Assembly (NCBI RefSeq): GCF_000003195.3
Contig: NC_012871.2
Coordinates: forward strand, 14,392,293-14,456,292
Direction of reading: 5' to 3'
Source: Sorghum bicolor
Taxonomy: Eukaryota; Streptophyta; Magnoliopsida; Poales; Poaceae
Length of the DNA: 64,000 bases
In this document: in pieces, positions 1-11,476 of the stretch
Layout of the letters: every line of letters begins with the position of its first letter
How positions within the stretch are numbered: position 1 is the stretch's first letter
The notes under the pieces: model-generated
What the model was told of the DNA's origin: nothing
Seen by the model: the letters and a program-made list of their open reading frames with translations, nothing else
Databases searched by the model: none
Program-made: the position numbers and the translations under genes

Positions 1-1472
1 GTTTTCGTCCGGAAATGGAATGAAAACAACGAGGTAGTGAGACATAAGGCGAGGCTTGTAGCCAAGGGTTTACGCAGAGACCCGGCATTGATTTCAATGA
101 AACATATTCTCCAGTTATGAGTGGAATCACATTCCGATACCTTATATCTCTGGCTGTTCAAAATCGTCTATCTATGCAGTTGATGGACGTAGTGACTGCA
201 TATCTCTATGGGTCACTTGATTCGGATATATATATGAAGGTTCCAGATGGAGTCTCTATACCGGATCAAAACGCAAATCGCAACATGTATTGTGTCAAGC
301 TTCAAAAGTCACTCTATGGCTTAAAGCAGTCGGGAAGAATGTGGTATAACCGACTTAGTGAATTTCTTCTGAAGAAGGGATACACTAACAATGATGATTG
401 TCCTTGTGTCTTCACAAAGAAATCCCAAACGGGATTCTGCATAATATCAGTGTATGTTGATGATTTAAATATCATTGGCAACCCACAAGATATTAATGAA
501 GCACGCAATCATTTAAAGACGGAGTTTGAAATGAAGGATTTGGGTCAAACCAAATTTTGCTTAGGTTTACAACTTGAGCACCTTCCCGCTGAAATTTTAG
601 TGCATCAATCTGCCTATGTCCAGAAAGTATTGGAGAAATTCAATATGGATAAATCATATCCCTCCAAAACTCCCATGGTTGTTCGGTCATTAGAGCTCAA
701 GACTGATCAATTTAGACCGCGGGATGAAGGAGAAGAGATTTTGGGTCCTCATTATCCATATCTCAGTGCCATTGGAGCGCTCATGTATCTTGCAAATTGC
801 ACCAGGTCTGATATTGCATTTGCAGTGAACTTGCTAGCTCGACATAGTGCTGCTCCTACCAAACGTCATTGGACAGGAGTAAAACATATCCTCAGATATG
901 TAAATGGCACACGAGATCTTGGATTATTTTTCCAAAGGAATCCAGACTCCAATATGATTGGATACACTGATGCTGGCTATTTATCTAATCCCCATAATGG
1001 CCGATCCCAGACAGGTTTTGTATTCTTACACGGAGGGACAGCCATTTCATGGAAGTCATCAAAACAGACCCTAGTGTCTACCTCCACCAATCACTCTGAG
1101 ATAATTGCACTATATGAGGCCTCACGTGAATGTGTTTGGCTTCGCAGAGTGATCAACCACATACAACAATCATGTGGTATTGGTGGTCTTGATTCACCAA
1201 CTGTTATCTATGAAGATAACTCTGCTTGTGTTACTCAGATGGAGACAGGCTACATCAAAAGCAACATAACTAAGCATATTTCTCCTAAGTTGTTTTATCC
1301 CCATGAGTTAAAACAAATGGGAGAAATAGACATCTTGCAAACTAAATCATGCGATAACCTCGCTGATTTGTTCACAAAGTCCTTACCACCTCCCTCGTTC
1401 CAGAAATGTGTTCAAGGGATTGGTATGGGACGACTTCGAGATTTGCAAGGTTCAGGGGGAGAAATCTCCTAG
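1..1472 (+). pseudogene. copia Pol fragment: reverse transcriptase and RNase H
   Basis: This is the C-terminal half of a copia polyprotein. The first 70 bases encode the conserved WNENNEVVRHKARLVAKG start of the RT domain in one frame. The next block, beginning in the QRPGIDFNETYSPV region, is in another frame, so about one base has been lost near position 71. From 117 to the stop at 1470-1472 the frame is open. Visible motifs are the RT active site YVDD (near 452-463) followed by LNIIG, the RNase H start GYTDAGY (960-980), NHSEI carrying the catalytic Glu, and YEDNSA. The tail SCDNLADLFTKSLP is the usual copia C-terminus. The early frameshift makes it non-functional as read. Confidence 0.9.
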
Positions 1473-1868
1473 ATGTTGCCTTGTCCAAACCATCATATTG
1501 CACTCTTTTCTTCGTATGAGTTTTACTCACAAGCTTTCTCATATGAAGTTTTTAATGAGGCAATATTAACATAAGCATATGTCGTATTTTCTGTTTTCCC
1601 CATCAGGGTTTTTAAGGAGATACAAAAGACATACATTGTCCTCTAAACTATCTATGAGTTTTGTTCCTGCAAAGGTTTTTCTCATATGAGTTTACAATGA
1701 GGCAATACATTATATGCTGTATCGCTTTCTCCTTATTTTTCCATTGGGTTTGAAGGAGTTTTTAGCAGCATATCTATCAAGTATTTCTCCTTGTTTTTAT
1801 CCAAACAGGAATTTTTGGAGGATTAATACTATTCATTGATCTCAAGATGGATTCGATCAAAGGGGGAG
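1473..1868 (+). other. copia 3' untranslated region and polypurine tract
   Basis: There is no gene here. The stretch contains imperfect repeats of a CTCATATGAGTTT-like phrase (near 1516, 1540 and 1681) and related AATGAGGCAATA phrases (1555, 1691). This pattern is common between pol and the 3' LTR in copia elements. It ends in the purine run AAAGGGGGAG just before the LTR, the expected plus-strand primer site. Confidence 0.6.
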
Positions 1869-2104
1869 TGTTACAACTAAACGGAGTTAATCTCATCAAA
1901 GACAGAACTGCTTCCGCTCCTTGACGGGAACCGTTCCCGCTCCCGCTACGCTCCCACGTTCGGAACGAACCGTCGGCGCCATGGCGGTTGCCTGCGAGCA
2001 CTTCCCCATGGCGTCCGTACGGATGTATAAATATACATCACAAGATCAATGAAAACAACTGTTCATTCGCCCATTTACATTCTCATTTACATTCCAACGC
2101 AAAC
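1869..2104 (+). repeat. copia 3' LTR
   Basis: It starts TGTTACAACT directly after the polypurine tract. It contains a TATA-like TATAAATA at 2026-2033, and a CT/AT-rich stretch follows, as in short copia LTRs. The right end is placed near 2104 by the change of character and is uncertain by tens of bases. Confidence 0.65.
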
Positions 2105-2184
2105 AGATGCAAAGTACTGGTTTTACAACAAATTTTGGAGAAATACTGTGGTTTTGCAAAATACTTAGGTTTTCAAAGGCTACT

Positions 2185-2341
2185 GGGTGTTTGGATGCAG
2201 CAAATTTTGTAGCTCTAAAACAATGATTTTGTCAAAACTTTTTTTTCTCTAAACCATAGGTCTGCGTCTTTTTATTAGCTTATAAACCCATAGTTTTTTG
2301 ATACAGCAGTTTTTGAAAACTGCTTCATTCAAACAGGTCCC
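2185..2341. repeat. MITE-like element in the 3' flank of the methyltransferase gene
   Basis: The imperfect inverted ends GGGTGTTTGGATGCAG (2185-2200) and CTTCATTCAAACAGGTCCC (about 2323-2341) bracket about 157 bp of A/T-rich sequence. Such ends are typical of grass PIF/Harbinger or hAT MITEs. On the minus strand the element carries an AATAAA (RC near 2270). It might therefore supply a poly(A) signal to the gene ending at 2566, but that is only inference. Confidence 0.45.
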
Positions 2342-2565
2342 TATCCACCTGTGAGTTGCTAACATGCAACTATGAAATAGAGTCCGGGAGTGGTCAAGCA
2401 GTCAACACAAGGGACTCAGAATGGCTAGTGTTGATGCAGGGGAACAGAATTTCCATGGCATTAAAGTTTGTGGTTACAAAACTGTTACAGCGCTTTGTTG
2501 CAACACCAAAGTGGCCGAGAAAACTACCTGGCCTATGTTGCTACTACCTCCACAGCTAACTGGTG

Positions 2566-5370
2566 TCAGGTAGGTGGTTTTTGGAATTTGCCATGCACCC
2601 ATACCCGCTGCATCGTCTTCCCTTTCTTTCGGTTCACGGACTTGACACAGCAGTATTCCAGCTCCAACTGCAGAAGTGCAGAGCAGTGAGCAATAAACAA
2701 TTATAGTAATGATGAGTACTCTATAATAATTGACAAGATATGAAAGGATACTGTTGATGAATTCGTTAGAAGTGTTGAACCATTAAGATCACTACCAACA
2801 ACAGTATACGTTACCGCTTATTATAACTCATAATTAATTTACTACTCTTTATGTAAAACTACAGGGCATTAGATCCATAAAAAGTTAAAAACAAATCTTC
2901 TTTTGAATGAGCATAAGAAATAGTTGACTTAGCTGCTATATATTAACTAACATAGCTCTGGCACTCTTGCATCAAAGGGAATATAGATGGGCTCAAAGCA
3001 AGTGGTGGAAATTCAAAGAGTACAATCAGATACTGAAAACATTCCAAGCAATTGAGAGGTTACCTCTACTAACCCAGCAGCATGAAAGAGTTCTCTCACA
3101 GTATCCAATGAGAAGAAATATGAAAAGGTACCATCTGATCGCATATATTCCCGAAACCCTACTCTTTGATGAGGTAAAAACCGAAGCATTGTCATGTCGT
3201 AAAGACCTGGTACAAGAAAAAGCTATCAGAAAGCAGTTGGTTGTACGCAGTGTGAAATTACACAGTTGTATGTAAGCCAGTACCGTAATCCCTAAACAGA
3301 AGAAGGCCGCCTGGTTTCAGAACAGAAACACATTGTTCTATAGTAGTTGGCATTATGTCGAAGGGTATGGCTGACAGTGTGAATATCTGCCAATAATAAA
3401 AATAAAAACTATAACATCTATTAACTGGTAAAAGACGAGTACCTATACTGAGAATGTGTTAGTGCTGCTCTTTAAAGTACATTCAAAACTATAACATGTG
3501 CAATCAAGCTTAATACATATACATGTCCACCATGATCATTTTTTTTATATGCAAACAAATGATATGAGTATGACCAATCAACTAGCACCAGATAAAATTA
3601 ATCTACCATGGTAATAAAATCCATGCCACCAGCACAACATTGGTTCTCTCTAAGGAAGACTGGGTGCTCTTTTCTAATTCCATGGTGACTTGGATCTGAA
3701 AGCAAAAATATAATGAGTTCAAAACTTGGTAATCTGAAAATATTACTCAAATGAAGGAATATTTGAAACAAAATGTATAACCAAGTAAAAGTGCAGCATC
3801 TTTTCCCAGCGAACATTGACAGGCTTTGCAGAATAACCAATCTGGGAAAGTTTCTTTAGAAACATCCATTAAAAAGGGGTGGAACCTATCCTTGATATCA
3901 ATCCCTTTTGTGTTGGATATAATTTCATTTGCCCTCTCAAGAGTGTCTTTACTACAGTCACAAGCAAAGACAGTGATCCTTTCACTAGACCTGAAGAAAC
4001 CATACAATATTACTGTGTCACCATTAGGAAGATCCTAGTAATAATTTATATAAAAGATTATTATAATCACATATAGTGTCACATATTGAGGACAAAAGCA
4101 GGATAGCAAAAATACTACATATGCAGGATCTTAGAAGTCTAACTGAACCACAGTAATACTGCAACACACCACACTAGGGAGGAAAATTTGAAGTATTTAA
4201 AGTCTACATCAATATGCAAAATTTAAAACTAAGTCCGGTTAGAAAGCAACTGTTCATTGTCTTCTATGAATTAGGCGACTGAACAAAAAGTAGTTCTGAG
4301 GAGATTACCGTAGAATGGAAACAGCAGTGCTTCCATTCCCACACCCCACTTCTAAGACCTTAGCATGATCTTTGCTGCTACAAAGTTCAGGAAATTCCTT
4401 AAGCAAATACCTCCTTTCCTGTAAAAGTAATATCAGATGTGATCTTCAACCTATGATGCACAGTTTTTCATTCTTATAGTTTTACTTTGTATGCATTTCA
4501 GCTTAGTATAATCAGCCAGAAATGCCCATTTCCCAAATCAATTTATTGATGAACAAAGGTGGGAAAAAAATCATAGATGACGTTGGAAAATAATCATGGC
4601 ATCATCAGAGACATGCATAACTGAATAACCATAAGGTTGGTCTGGTATACTGGCAACACTATTTCTGAGGCTGCCAACCTAAAGCGCAAACAGTGGTATT
4701 CTATTCACATTATAGCACGGTATTGTCAGTAGGCCAACAAAGGCACTATATCCCAATTTCCTATGGTGACATGTAAATGCTGCAAAATGTGGGTGCTGCA
4801 CAGAAATCCGAATCTTGCAATCCGACAAAGACCCAATTCAGTGTGAAGGTTACAAGCATAGAATTTGATTTGAGAATTTTTGTGAGAATGGCACAGAAGA
4901 ACATAAAAAATAATCTGCTGATCCAGCAGAGGTTAAGTTCCATCTGCAGAGCACATCGCAGCCTGCACTCTTTTCCTTGCAACCATCTCCCATCCAAACA
5001 TTTTGTTACTTTCATTAGTCAGTTTACCATATGTCAAATTCCAAGGTCCAACGTTTCTACTAGTCCTGATCGAATAAAGCAGTAATGTGGGAATAAAAAA
5101 GGGAACTTGCGTAGCGGGTTGAGATGCAACCTTGAAGAACTTTCCGGACGCGTGGCGACGGTGGAAGCTTCTCCAGGCCTCCGACGAGAGCTGCGGCGGC
5201 GAGGTGGTACTCGCGGCGGGCTCGGGAAAAGGGGAGAGGTGGTAGGAGAAGGCAGGTCCAGATTCCACCTCCTCCTTGAGTTCCTCCCACTCGAAGTCGT
5301 GCGAATGGTACTCCGCCTCCGCCACGTCCTTGCCGGCGGTCTCCAATTCTCCTGCTTCTTCCACTTCCAT
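2566..5370 (-). CDS. METTL2/6-like SAM-dependent methyltransferase (probable tRNA N3-methylcytidine methyltransferase)
   Basis: Seven exons with GT-AG junctions join in frame: 5370-5131, 4418-4309, 3990-3782, 3695-3607, 3386-3284, 3206-3064 and 2667-2566. They give 331 residues, the usual size for METTL6-type proteins. The family modifies C32 in the anticodon loop of certain tRNAs using S-adenosylmethionine. The N-terminus has the family phrase WRSFHRRHASGKFFKERRYL across the exon 1/2 junction. Motif I, EVGCGNGST, is at residues 103-111. The acidic end of strand 2, VFACD, is at 124-128. Later come CCAGGMDFITM, IFTLSAIP, VLKPGGLLLFRDYG, and the C-terminal YCCVKSVNRKKGK and RVWVHGKFQKP. Every phase matches and no stop interrupts the model. 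An in-frame ATG at 5397 could add nine residues. I chose 5370 because the conserved-looking acidic start follows it. The tRNA substrate is inferred from the family, not seen. Confidence 0.9.
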
Positions 5371-5397
5371 GGAGGGAGCGCGCCTTTGCCTTAGCAA

Positions 5398-6080
5398 GAT
5401 CTACCCGTCTTGTCGTTTCGACTACGGTCTGCCTATCGGAGGGGACCTCGCCCAGCGAGCTCAAGTCGCCAGAGGGGGCGCCGCCAATGCCGGGAGGAGA
5501 GCGAGCAGGGCACACAGCCTCCCGCAGGGTAACGCTGAAATAAAGAAAGAGACAGGGGGCAAATGAAAAAAAAAAGGGAAATTACCATTGTGAAATTATT
5601 AAGTACATAATATTCGCAAATTATGTACATAATATTGAAGAACAAAAATTTCTTTCTTATGTCTCTCACTGTTTCTTTCATCTGTTATATATCATGTATC
5701 TATAAAATGTGTATATAGAAAAAAAATCTTTAATATTGAAGAGTGAAAATTTCTTTCTTACTGCCACTCGCTGGTGATTTTTTCTAGTACTCTCTTCTCC
5801 ATCTCCATCTATTTGTCTATCACTCCTCTTTCCCTTCTTACCTCCATTGCTCATTATCACCGTTCCACTCACTCCTCCACTCCATCTCCATCTATTTGTT
5901 CCACTCTCTTTTCCATCTTCACCCTTTCACTCTCTAAAACATTTTGCACAAGGAATCTTTTATCTTACAGACACCAAAAAAGAGGTTCCACAAAAGTGAA
6001 CAAAATCTAGAGGCTAGTTATCTTACAGACACCAAAAAAGAGGTCCCACACAACAATTCCTTACTTTCATCTAGAGGTCA
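5398..6080. other. promoter-side region of the methyltransferase gene, low complexity
   Basis: No gene is visible. From 5400 to 5545 the sequence is GC-rich and probably 5' UTR or promoter of the minus-strand methyltransferase. A near-duplicate phrase follows (TAATATTGAAG then AAAATTTCTTTCTTA at about 5631-5660 and 5731-5760). A pyrimidine-rich tract occupies 5780-5935. A second direct repeat has the phrase TCTTACAGACACCAAAAAAG at about 5962 and 6021. I see no TATA box I would trust. Confidence 0.5.
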
Positions 6081-6447
6081 TCATGCCATCTTAACTCCAC
6101 TAAACATCATGCCTATCAACATGCCAAGAATAACAACATAGACAAAAACTGAGAAAGTAGTGCATCCATTCTTCATCTTTGCTTCCAAGGCTTTCACCTT
6201 CTTCTCCTTGGCTTCCACCTCTATGTCTTTCTGTAGTTTCTCTCTCTACAATAACTAGTTCATCTTGTCAACCTATTCAACATGCTACATCACCCCTATT
6301 CTAGCCATATCATCACCAACACCCTACATTGTCTCCCTCTTGAACATCCACATAGCATCATACATGTCTATCAACAAACCCTTCACAAAAAAGGCAGATG
6401 ATGCCTCGTCGACCCAAGCAAAGAACCCACAATCCATTGGCATTTAC
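6081..6447 (-). pseudogene. broken GRF-type zinc-finger / coiled-coil / membrane-anchor gene
   Basis: Read on the minus strand, one frame opens with MDCGFFAWVDEASSAFF. This is the end of a GRF zinc finger, whose family signature is CGFF.W.DE. Several stops follow. A second frame then resumes with a lysine/glutamate-rich coiled-coil stretch (EVEAKEKKVKALEAKMKNG) and a hydrophobic anchor (VYVVILGMLIGMMF) before a TGA at 6083-6081. Small grass proteins with exactly this order (GRF finger, coiled coil, C-terminal transmembrane helix) form a large, poorly understood family, often duplicated near transposons. The cysteines of the first half of the finger are missing and at least one frameshift and four stops are present, so this is a relic. 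Confidence 0.6.
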
Positions 6448-6489
6448 GAATTGAACAAATTGATAACATTTTGTGTTTAAGTGATTTGA

Positions 6490-6925
6490 GTTAGGCATAG
6501 TAACACATGTGATGAAGGTGCAATGTGGCATGGAAAGTTGGCCACATGATTACAAAGAGATGAAGCATGAAGTGGAGATCATGGTGATAGACAAGGAGTA
6601 AAGTGTTCAAGGCAAAGGTATAAACATAGGGTTTTACTTTTGCCCGTCTAAGTTTAGAGAAGTGATTGACCAGATTTAGGATAGATAGCCGACTATCAAG
6701 AGGGGAAATCACGGTCATCTCTCAAATCAAGTGCTACTAGGTCTATATCTTGAGCATATGCATTAGGATCTAGTAAAGTGCTAACCTAACTCCTTGGAAA
6801 ATTATTTGTGAAATTCTAACACACATGCACATGGTGGTGTACACTTGGTAGTGTTGGCCCCTTTGCCACGGAAGTGGAGTCCCAAGGGTAGACAGGGGTA
6901 GGGACACACTCCCCTCCCGGCAGAC
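6490..6925 (+). repeat. SIRE-like copia LTR fragment
   Basis: This piece is clearly related to part of the LTR that begins at 7528. Both contain, in the same order, AAGGCAAAGGTATAA, ACTATCAAGAGGGG, GCTAAC followed by CTAACTCCTT, and TGCACATGGTGGTGTACACT. It is too diverged to be the strict partner LTR by eye. It may be the truncated 5' LTR of the same insertion or an LTR of a sister family. Confidence 0.6.
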
Positions 6926-7527
6926 ATGGAAAACCTAGATGGACATGGACAAGGGAGCAACATTAAAAGAAAATATGATGAATCAAAATTCTTGGACAAA
7001 AGAAAAGCACACAAGTAGGGGGAGCAAGCTCATGAACATTGATTGATTGCATTTGATTTGTGCATATTCATGTGCTTGCTTGCATAAGTTTTAAATTTAA
7101 TATGCATGCTTGTGTGGTGTATGCTAGTTATAGAACTTGATTGATGATATGATAACTAGCATGCAAAGGTTGGTAGCTAGACTTGTGTTCTTCAAGTAAA
7201 GACTAGACCCCTGCTTTTAATGTTGATCTCATGGGATTTCTAGTGTTTTTGTTGTCTAGCTACTCATGGTGCTAAGGATGGTGTACATTGAATGCTTCAA
7301 ATGCTATCGGACTTGGTATCGAGCTACAAAGGTTTATTCTATACACCTTAGCACTTAGTAGGGTTTTGTGGTGCTTATCCAAATCTTGACATAGAGCTTA
7401 AATGTTGGATAAGTAGCATAAAATCCAAATCAAGTTAGCAATTTACACTTGTGTGAAGTGCTAGCTTGAAAAAACTTAATTTCCATATCTTTGTAGAGTT
7501 GTCATCAATTACCAAAAAGGGGGAGAT
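6926..7527 (+). mobile_element. internal remnant of a SIRE-like copia element, with polypurine tract
   Basis: This 600-bp AT-rich stretch has no open gene. It ends in AAAAAGGGGGAGAT (about 7514-7527), the polypurine tract that precedes the LTR at 7528. A second GGGGGAGCAAGC occurs at 7019. It looks like the 3' untranslated end of a SIRE/Maximus-type copia element whose coding region has been deleted. Confidence 0.55.
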
Positions 7528-8326
7528 TGAAAGGTCCTTGTTTGGTTTTGGTAATTGAGTGACAACTTAGGTGGACTAATAGTGTTTATGTGAGATACAC
7601 AGGAGATTAGTCCACAAGTGAAGATGCGATGATGGAGGAGCTCATTGCATATGAGACATGACATGGAGTCATGTGACCAAGGTGGAGAAGATCAAGATGA
7701 AGCTTGGCTTGATGGACCGGTTGCAAGAGTGAAGGGCAAGTCGGAGGCTTTGAAGCGAGGGACCGCGTGTGACGGTGAAGCTTGAGGGACCGAGGCAACG
7801 GTGAAGAGCAAGTGAGGTCAAGATCGATGAACCAATACGGTCACGTGATGATATAAAGTGGATCATATCTTTTGGTGATTGGTTGGTGCATGTGTTGCAT
7901 CAACATTGGAGGAGATGGAATGGAAAGCGCAAGGCAAAGGTATAACCTAGGGCTTTTCCATTTCACCGGTCATAGGTGTGTAGAGAAGTTTATGACCGGA
8001 TTTAGAATAGATGGCCGTACTATCAAGAGGGGCAAACTTGTTTGCATATCGGTCATCTAGTGCCACTTGAGCGATATAACTTTGCATACGTGTTAGGATC
8101 GAGTGGCGTGACAAGTTGAGAGGCTAACTCCTTTCAGAAATTGTTTGTGAAAATACTAACACACTTGCACATGGTGGTGTACACTTGGTGGTGTTGGCAC
8201 ATTTGCAAAGGAGGTGGAGTTCCTAGGGTAGAGAGAGGTTTGGGTTCGTCCGGTGACCGTGCGTCCGGTGGCTCGCGTCCGGTGACCGTGCGAGTTTGCG
8301 GAGCTCTCTGCGCACGGGTCTGGTGT

Positions 8327-9901
8327 TGTAAGTGCATTCGCCCCCGGTGTGGGTTTTTATAATTAATGACAATCAAATTAGGAACTAACATGTCTATCAA
8401 GTGTAATCTACAGGTGTTAGTTCATTGATGGAATCAAACAAACACATTTGGTGAATCACAACACCCCCAAAATTTCTTCATTTGAGCGACGTTTCAACTC
8501 AAGAAGCTACCTAGTTTTATTTCTTGTTTGAGTTATAGGAAACGCCGCACTATCAAGAGGGATGCAAATTGAGTTGGTAAGATGAGGATAAAGGTGCTCA
8601 GGTCATCTTAGGTTTTGCGCTTGAGAGACACACTTGCACGCACGAACTTCTGGGAAGTTTCTTCTCTGCCTGGGTGAGCCGGTAGTACCGGCCCTCAGGG
8701 CCGGTGGTACCGGCAGTGCCAGTTCTTCTCCTGAGTTTTGCGAGAAAATGAACTACCGGTAGTACCGGGCTTTGACCGGTGGTACCGGCTATCGCCGGTG
8801 GTACCGGTGAAACGCCGGTAGTACCGGCAGGTCAAATTCTCGCAGAACTGCTGTTTTGCGGGATTTTGCACTACCGGTGGTACCGGCCTTCCACCGGTGG
8901 TACCGGTGCTGGCCGGTGGTACCGGCTCAAGGTCGGTAGTACCGGTAGGTCTTTTTCTCGCATCTTCCACTGCTCTCTCACGTTTAGATCTGAGGACACC
9001 GGTGGTACCGTTGGTTGCACCGGTAGTAATGGCAGGTGTTCTGTACTCTAGTATAAATAGCTCTCTCCTCTTTTCTAACCGTTGGCTTGCTCATTCTAGC
9101 TACTCCACATCTGAGAAAACAGTCTCCAAGCTTTGTCTCACTAACTCTCTCTCCCTCTTGCTCCTAGACTTCATTTCTTGAGAGATTCGAGCTAGAGAAG
9201 TGAGATTAGAGAGTTGGGAGCTTCGATCTGTGACTTGAGCACTCCGTTCCTCGTCTTGCCGGTTTGGTTTGTATTTGTTACTCTTGGGTTCTTGGAACCC
9301 TAGCCGGCTAGGCGTTCTTCGTGGTTGCTCGTGTTGACTCATTTGTGAGGGCACCCCGAAGTGTTTGTATTACCCCTTGATTCTTAGTGGAAACATCAAG
9401 CTAACCTTTGTGCTTGCTTGAGGAGGAGACCTAAGTGGTCAGACCTTCGTGGTCACCTCAACAACGGGGACGTAGGAACTCCTAAGTGGAGATTGCCGAA
9501 CCTCAGGAAAAATACCTTGTCTTGCTATGGAGGTAGCTTCGACTACCCTTGTTTGTGTTCTTTGTGCTCCTCTCTCTCTCTTCTACTTTTCAACAGGTAA
9601 CAAAGGTCGATCTACGTTGTGGAGAAGGACTAAGCTAAGGAGACTCCAACAACATCCTCGAAAGTGGGGTAACACTCAGATCTGAAATCTAAGCCCTTTT
9701 CACTATGATTTCGTAGCTGTCTTAGGGAGTCGGTAGTACCAGCAGTTTGCGTCGGTAGTACTGGCTGTGTGACACCAGTAGTACCGGCCCAAACTGTCGG
9801 TGGTACCGACAGACATTTGACTTCCGCAACTTGAGTTTTTGAGTTTCAGGTTTTTAGATACGCCTATTCACCCCCCTCTCTAGGCCAATTAGATCCTTTC
9901 A
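8327..9901 (+). mobile_element. solo LTR of a second SIRE-like copia family
   Basis: The ends are TGTAAGTGCATTCG at 8327 and GATCCTTTCA at 9901. They are flanked by a perfect 5-bp duplication GGTGT (8322-8326 and 9902-9906). No PBS, gene or second LTR lies inside, so this is a solo LTR of 1575 bp produced by LTR-LTR recombination. A TATAAATA at 9052-9059 is a plausible promoter. The fragment at 40994-41437 is a relative of its right-hand end. Confidence 0.85.
8678..9028 (+). repeat. clustered CCGGTRGTACCGG repeats inside the solo LTR
   Basis: About 14-16 irregularly spaced copies of a near-palindromic phrase with core GGTACC or AGTACC, flanked by CCGG, are packed into 350 bp. Four or five more sit at 9729-9810. 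The spacing varies and the intervening sequence is not repeated, so this is an interspersed motif cluster and not a simple tandem array. Confidence 0.8.
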
Positions 9902-10172
9902 GGTGTGCACCGGACGCATCTGGTGTGACGCAGTAGAGCGTCCGGTGGTGCTGTGCAGGCACACGTGCGCAGTAGCCGTTGGCGGCAACGGTCGAGTTCA
10001 AACGGCTAGTGACATGTGGCTGATGCCTGAGCACCGGACGCTGGGAGTTGAGCGTCCGGTGGCTCCTTGTGAGCGTCTGGTGCCCTTGTGTTTTGCCCAG
10101 TGAAGGGGCAATGGCTAGTTTAGCCATTGGGGCTATAAATAGAAGTGGTGGCCGGCCTTGGCTAGTGCTGAG

Positions 10173-11451
10173 TGTTGACGGTCCTTAATGCTCACATTTA
10201 ACCATCAACTAATCATGGAAAAGGATCCAAATACAACTAACACCTTGACTTAGTGTTTTATCTGATAGAATTCCACGAGTTTTGGTGTTTGTCTATTTCT
10301 GCAGGGGGTTATCAGGAAATACGGAAGAAAGCCCCACACGTCGGGTTTACATAGAGATATTAACGTGCCGCGCAATTTTCTAACATCTAGAAGACTCCAG
10401 AAGCCACGGGAAGGAAGCGGAGGCCGAATGGGCCAGGCACTGGGCGCCCGCCCAGTTGACTTGGGCGCCCGCCCCCTCCTAGAGTCCAAACAGGACTCTC
10501 TTTCGGGATCAATCTCCACCGACCTAAAGGATCAAGGATAACCGTTCAATCAATGTCGGTTTGATCCAACGGTCCATATTCACTTTAAGGGACTATAAAA
10601 CCAGACCCCCTGGCCCCTGGAGATCATACCTCTTCTACAGAATCAAAGCTAGGGTTTCAATTCTTCATCCAAGTAGAGAGGATCCCTCTAGTTCTTCTAG
10701 TTCTACCTCTAGTTCATCTAGATCTAGTTCTAGTTCATCTAGTTCTAGTTCTAGTTCCTCTAGTTCTAGTTCTAGTTAGTTCTAGTTGTAATCTAGAAAA
10801 TAGGGAGAGAGAAGAGGAGAGCGGAGGAGGAGCCGGATCTGTCGGATCTTCCTCAACATTGTACTTTTGCAGCAACTGGTTCGTTCTTCATCGTTCTCCA
10901 GGTTCTTCAATTCACAATTCCTGAGTTCTTTAATTACTTTTATTTACATTCAAGTTATTTATTGGATTCCCGCTTGCATCAAGTGCTCTAATCTTTGAAA
11001 CATTAGAGTAGTAATTAATAGATTAGACGTGGTGTTTAGTCTTGCAATTACCTAGAATTGCACCCAATCCTGCGGATTGTTGTGGTAGCCTTAGGGTAGT
11101 GACAGCCCTAACGGTCGACGTATTCCACCTCGTTCGGATCGGTGTTTGTAGGACCGTAGTCAGACCTTCCTAGCCCCCTTCTCATCTCTTTCTGTGGTTA
11201 GTGCTCTGATGTCCCGATATAAATAATCTTTGAAGTAATTCTTGATTCTTAGATCAACTAGAGAACTCTCAGGAAACTTCCTCTCTTCCCACCAAAAATA
11301 ATTATATAGTTATCCTTGGGCGATCTTGATTCTTAATTAGTACACTCACGTTCCCTGTGGAAAATCGATACTCTGGAATACTCCCGGGTGAAGGCTACAT
11401 CGGTATCCGTGCGCTTGCGGATTTTTCTGTTTGCGTTTAAAATACCCAACA
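10173..11451 (+). repeat. left LTR of the non-autonomous gypsy element
   Basis: It begins TGTTGACGGTCC and ends AAATACCCAACA. It has a TATA-like TATAAAA at 10594-10600 and a TTCTAG hexamer microsatellite at 10683-10790. The right LTR matches it throughout. It has one extra AGTTCT unit in the microsatellite and scattered substitutions. Short chance open frames in the serine-coding microsatellite are not genes. Confidence 0.92.
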
Positions 11452-11458
11452 AGCTTTC

Positions 11459-11476
11459 TGGCGCCGTTGCCGGGGA
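11459..11476 (+). other. primer binding site, tRNA-Asp type
   Basis: The 18 bases TGGCGCCGTTGCCGGGGA begin 8 bases after the LTR end. They match the complement of the 3' end of plant tRNA-Asp as I remember it, the primer used by Athila-like gypsy elements. Confidence 0.8.

Larger units (their letters stand above)
1..2104 (+). mobile_element. Ty1/copia LTR retrotransposon, 3' part (runs off left edge)
   Basis: The window opens inside the reverse transcriptase region of a copia element. Reading rightwards it shows the rest of RT, RNase H, an untranslated stretch (1473-1857), a polypurine run with GGGGGAGTG at 1862-1870, and an LTR beginning TGTTACAACT at 1869. The order RT, RNase H, PPT, LTR on the plus strand fixes the orientation. 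The 5' LTR, gag, protease and integrase lie outside the window if they exist. The right boundary near 2104 is approximate because there is no second LTR to compare. Confidence 0.85.

Noticed and set aside
8695..9051. Overlapping open frames rich in YHR/VPA repeats
   Set aside because: They are products of the GGTACC motif cluster in the solo LTR.
10561..10779. Open frame ending in a long serine run
   Set aside because: It is translation of the TTCTAG microsatellite inside an LTR.
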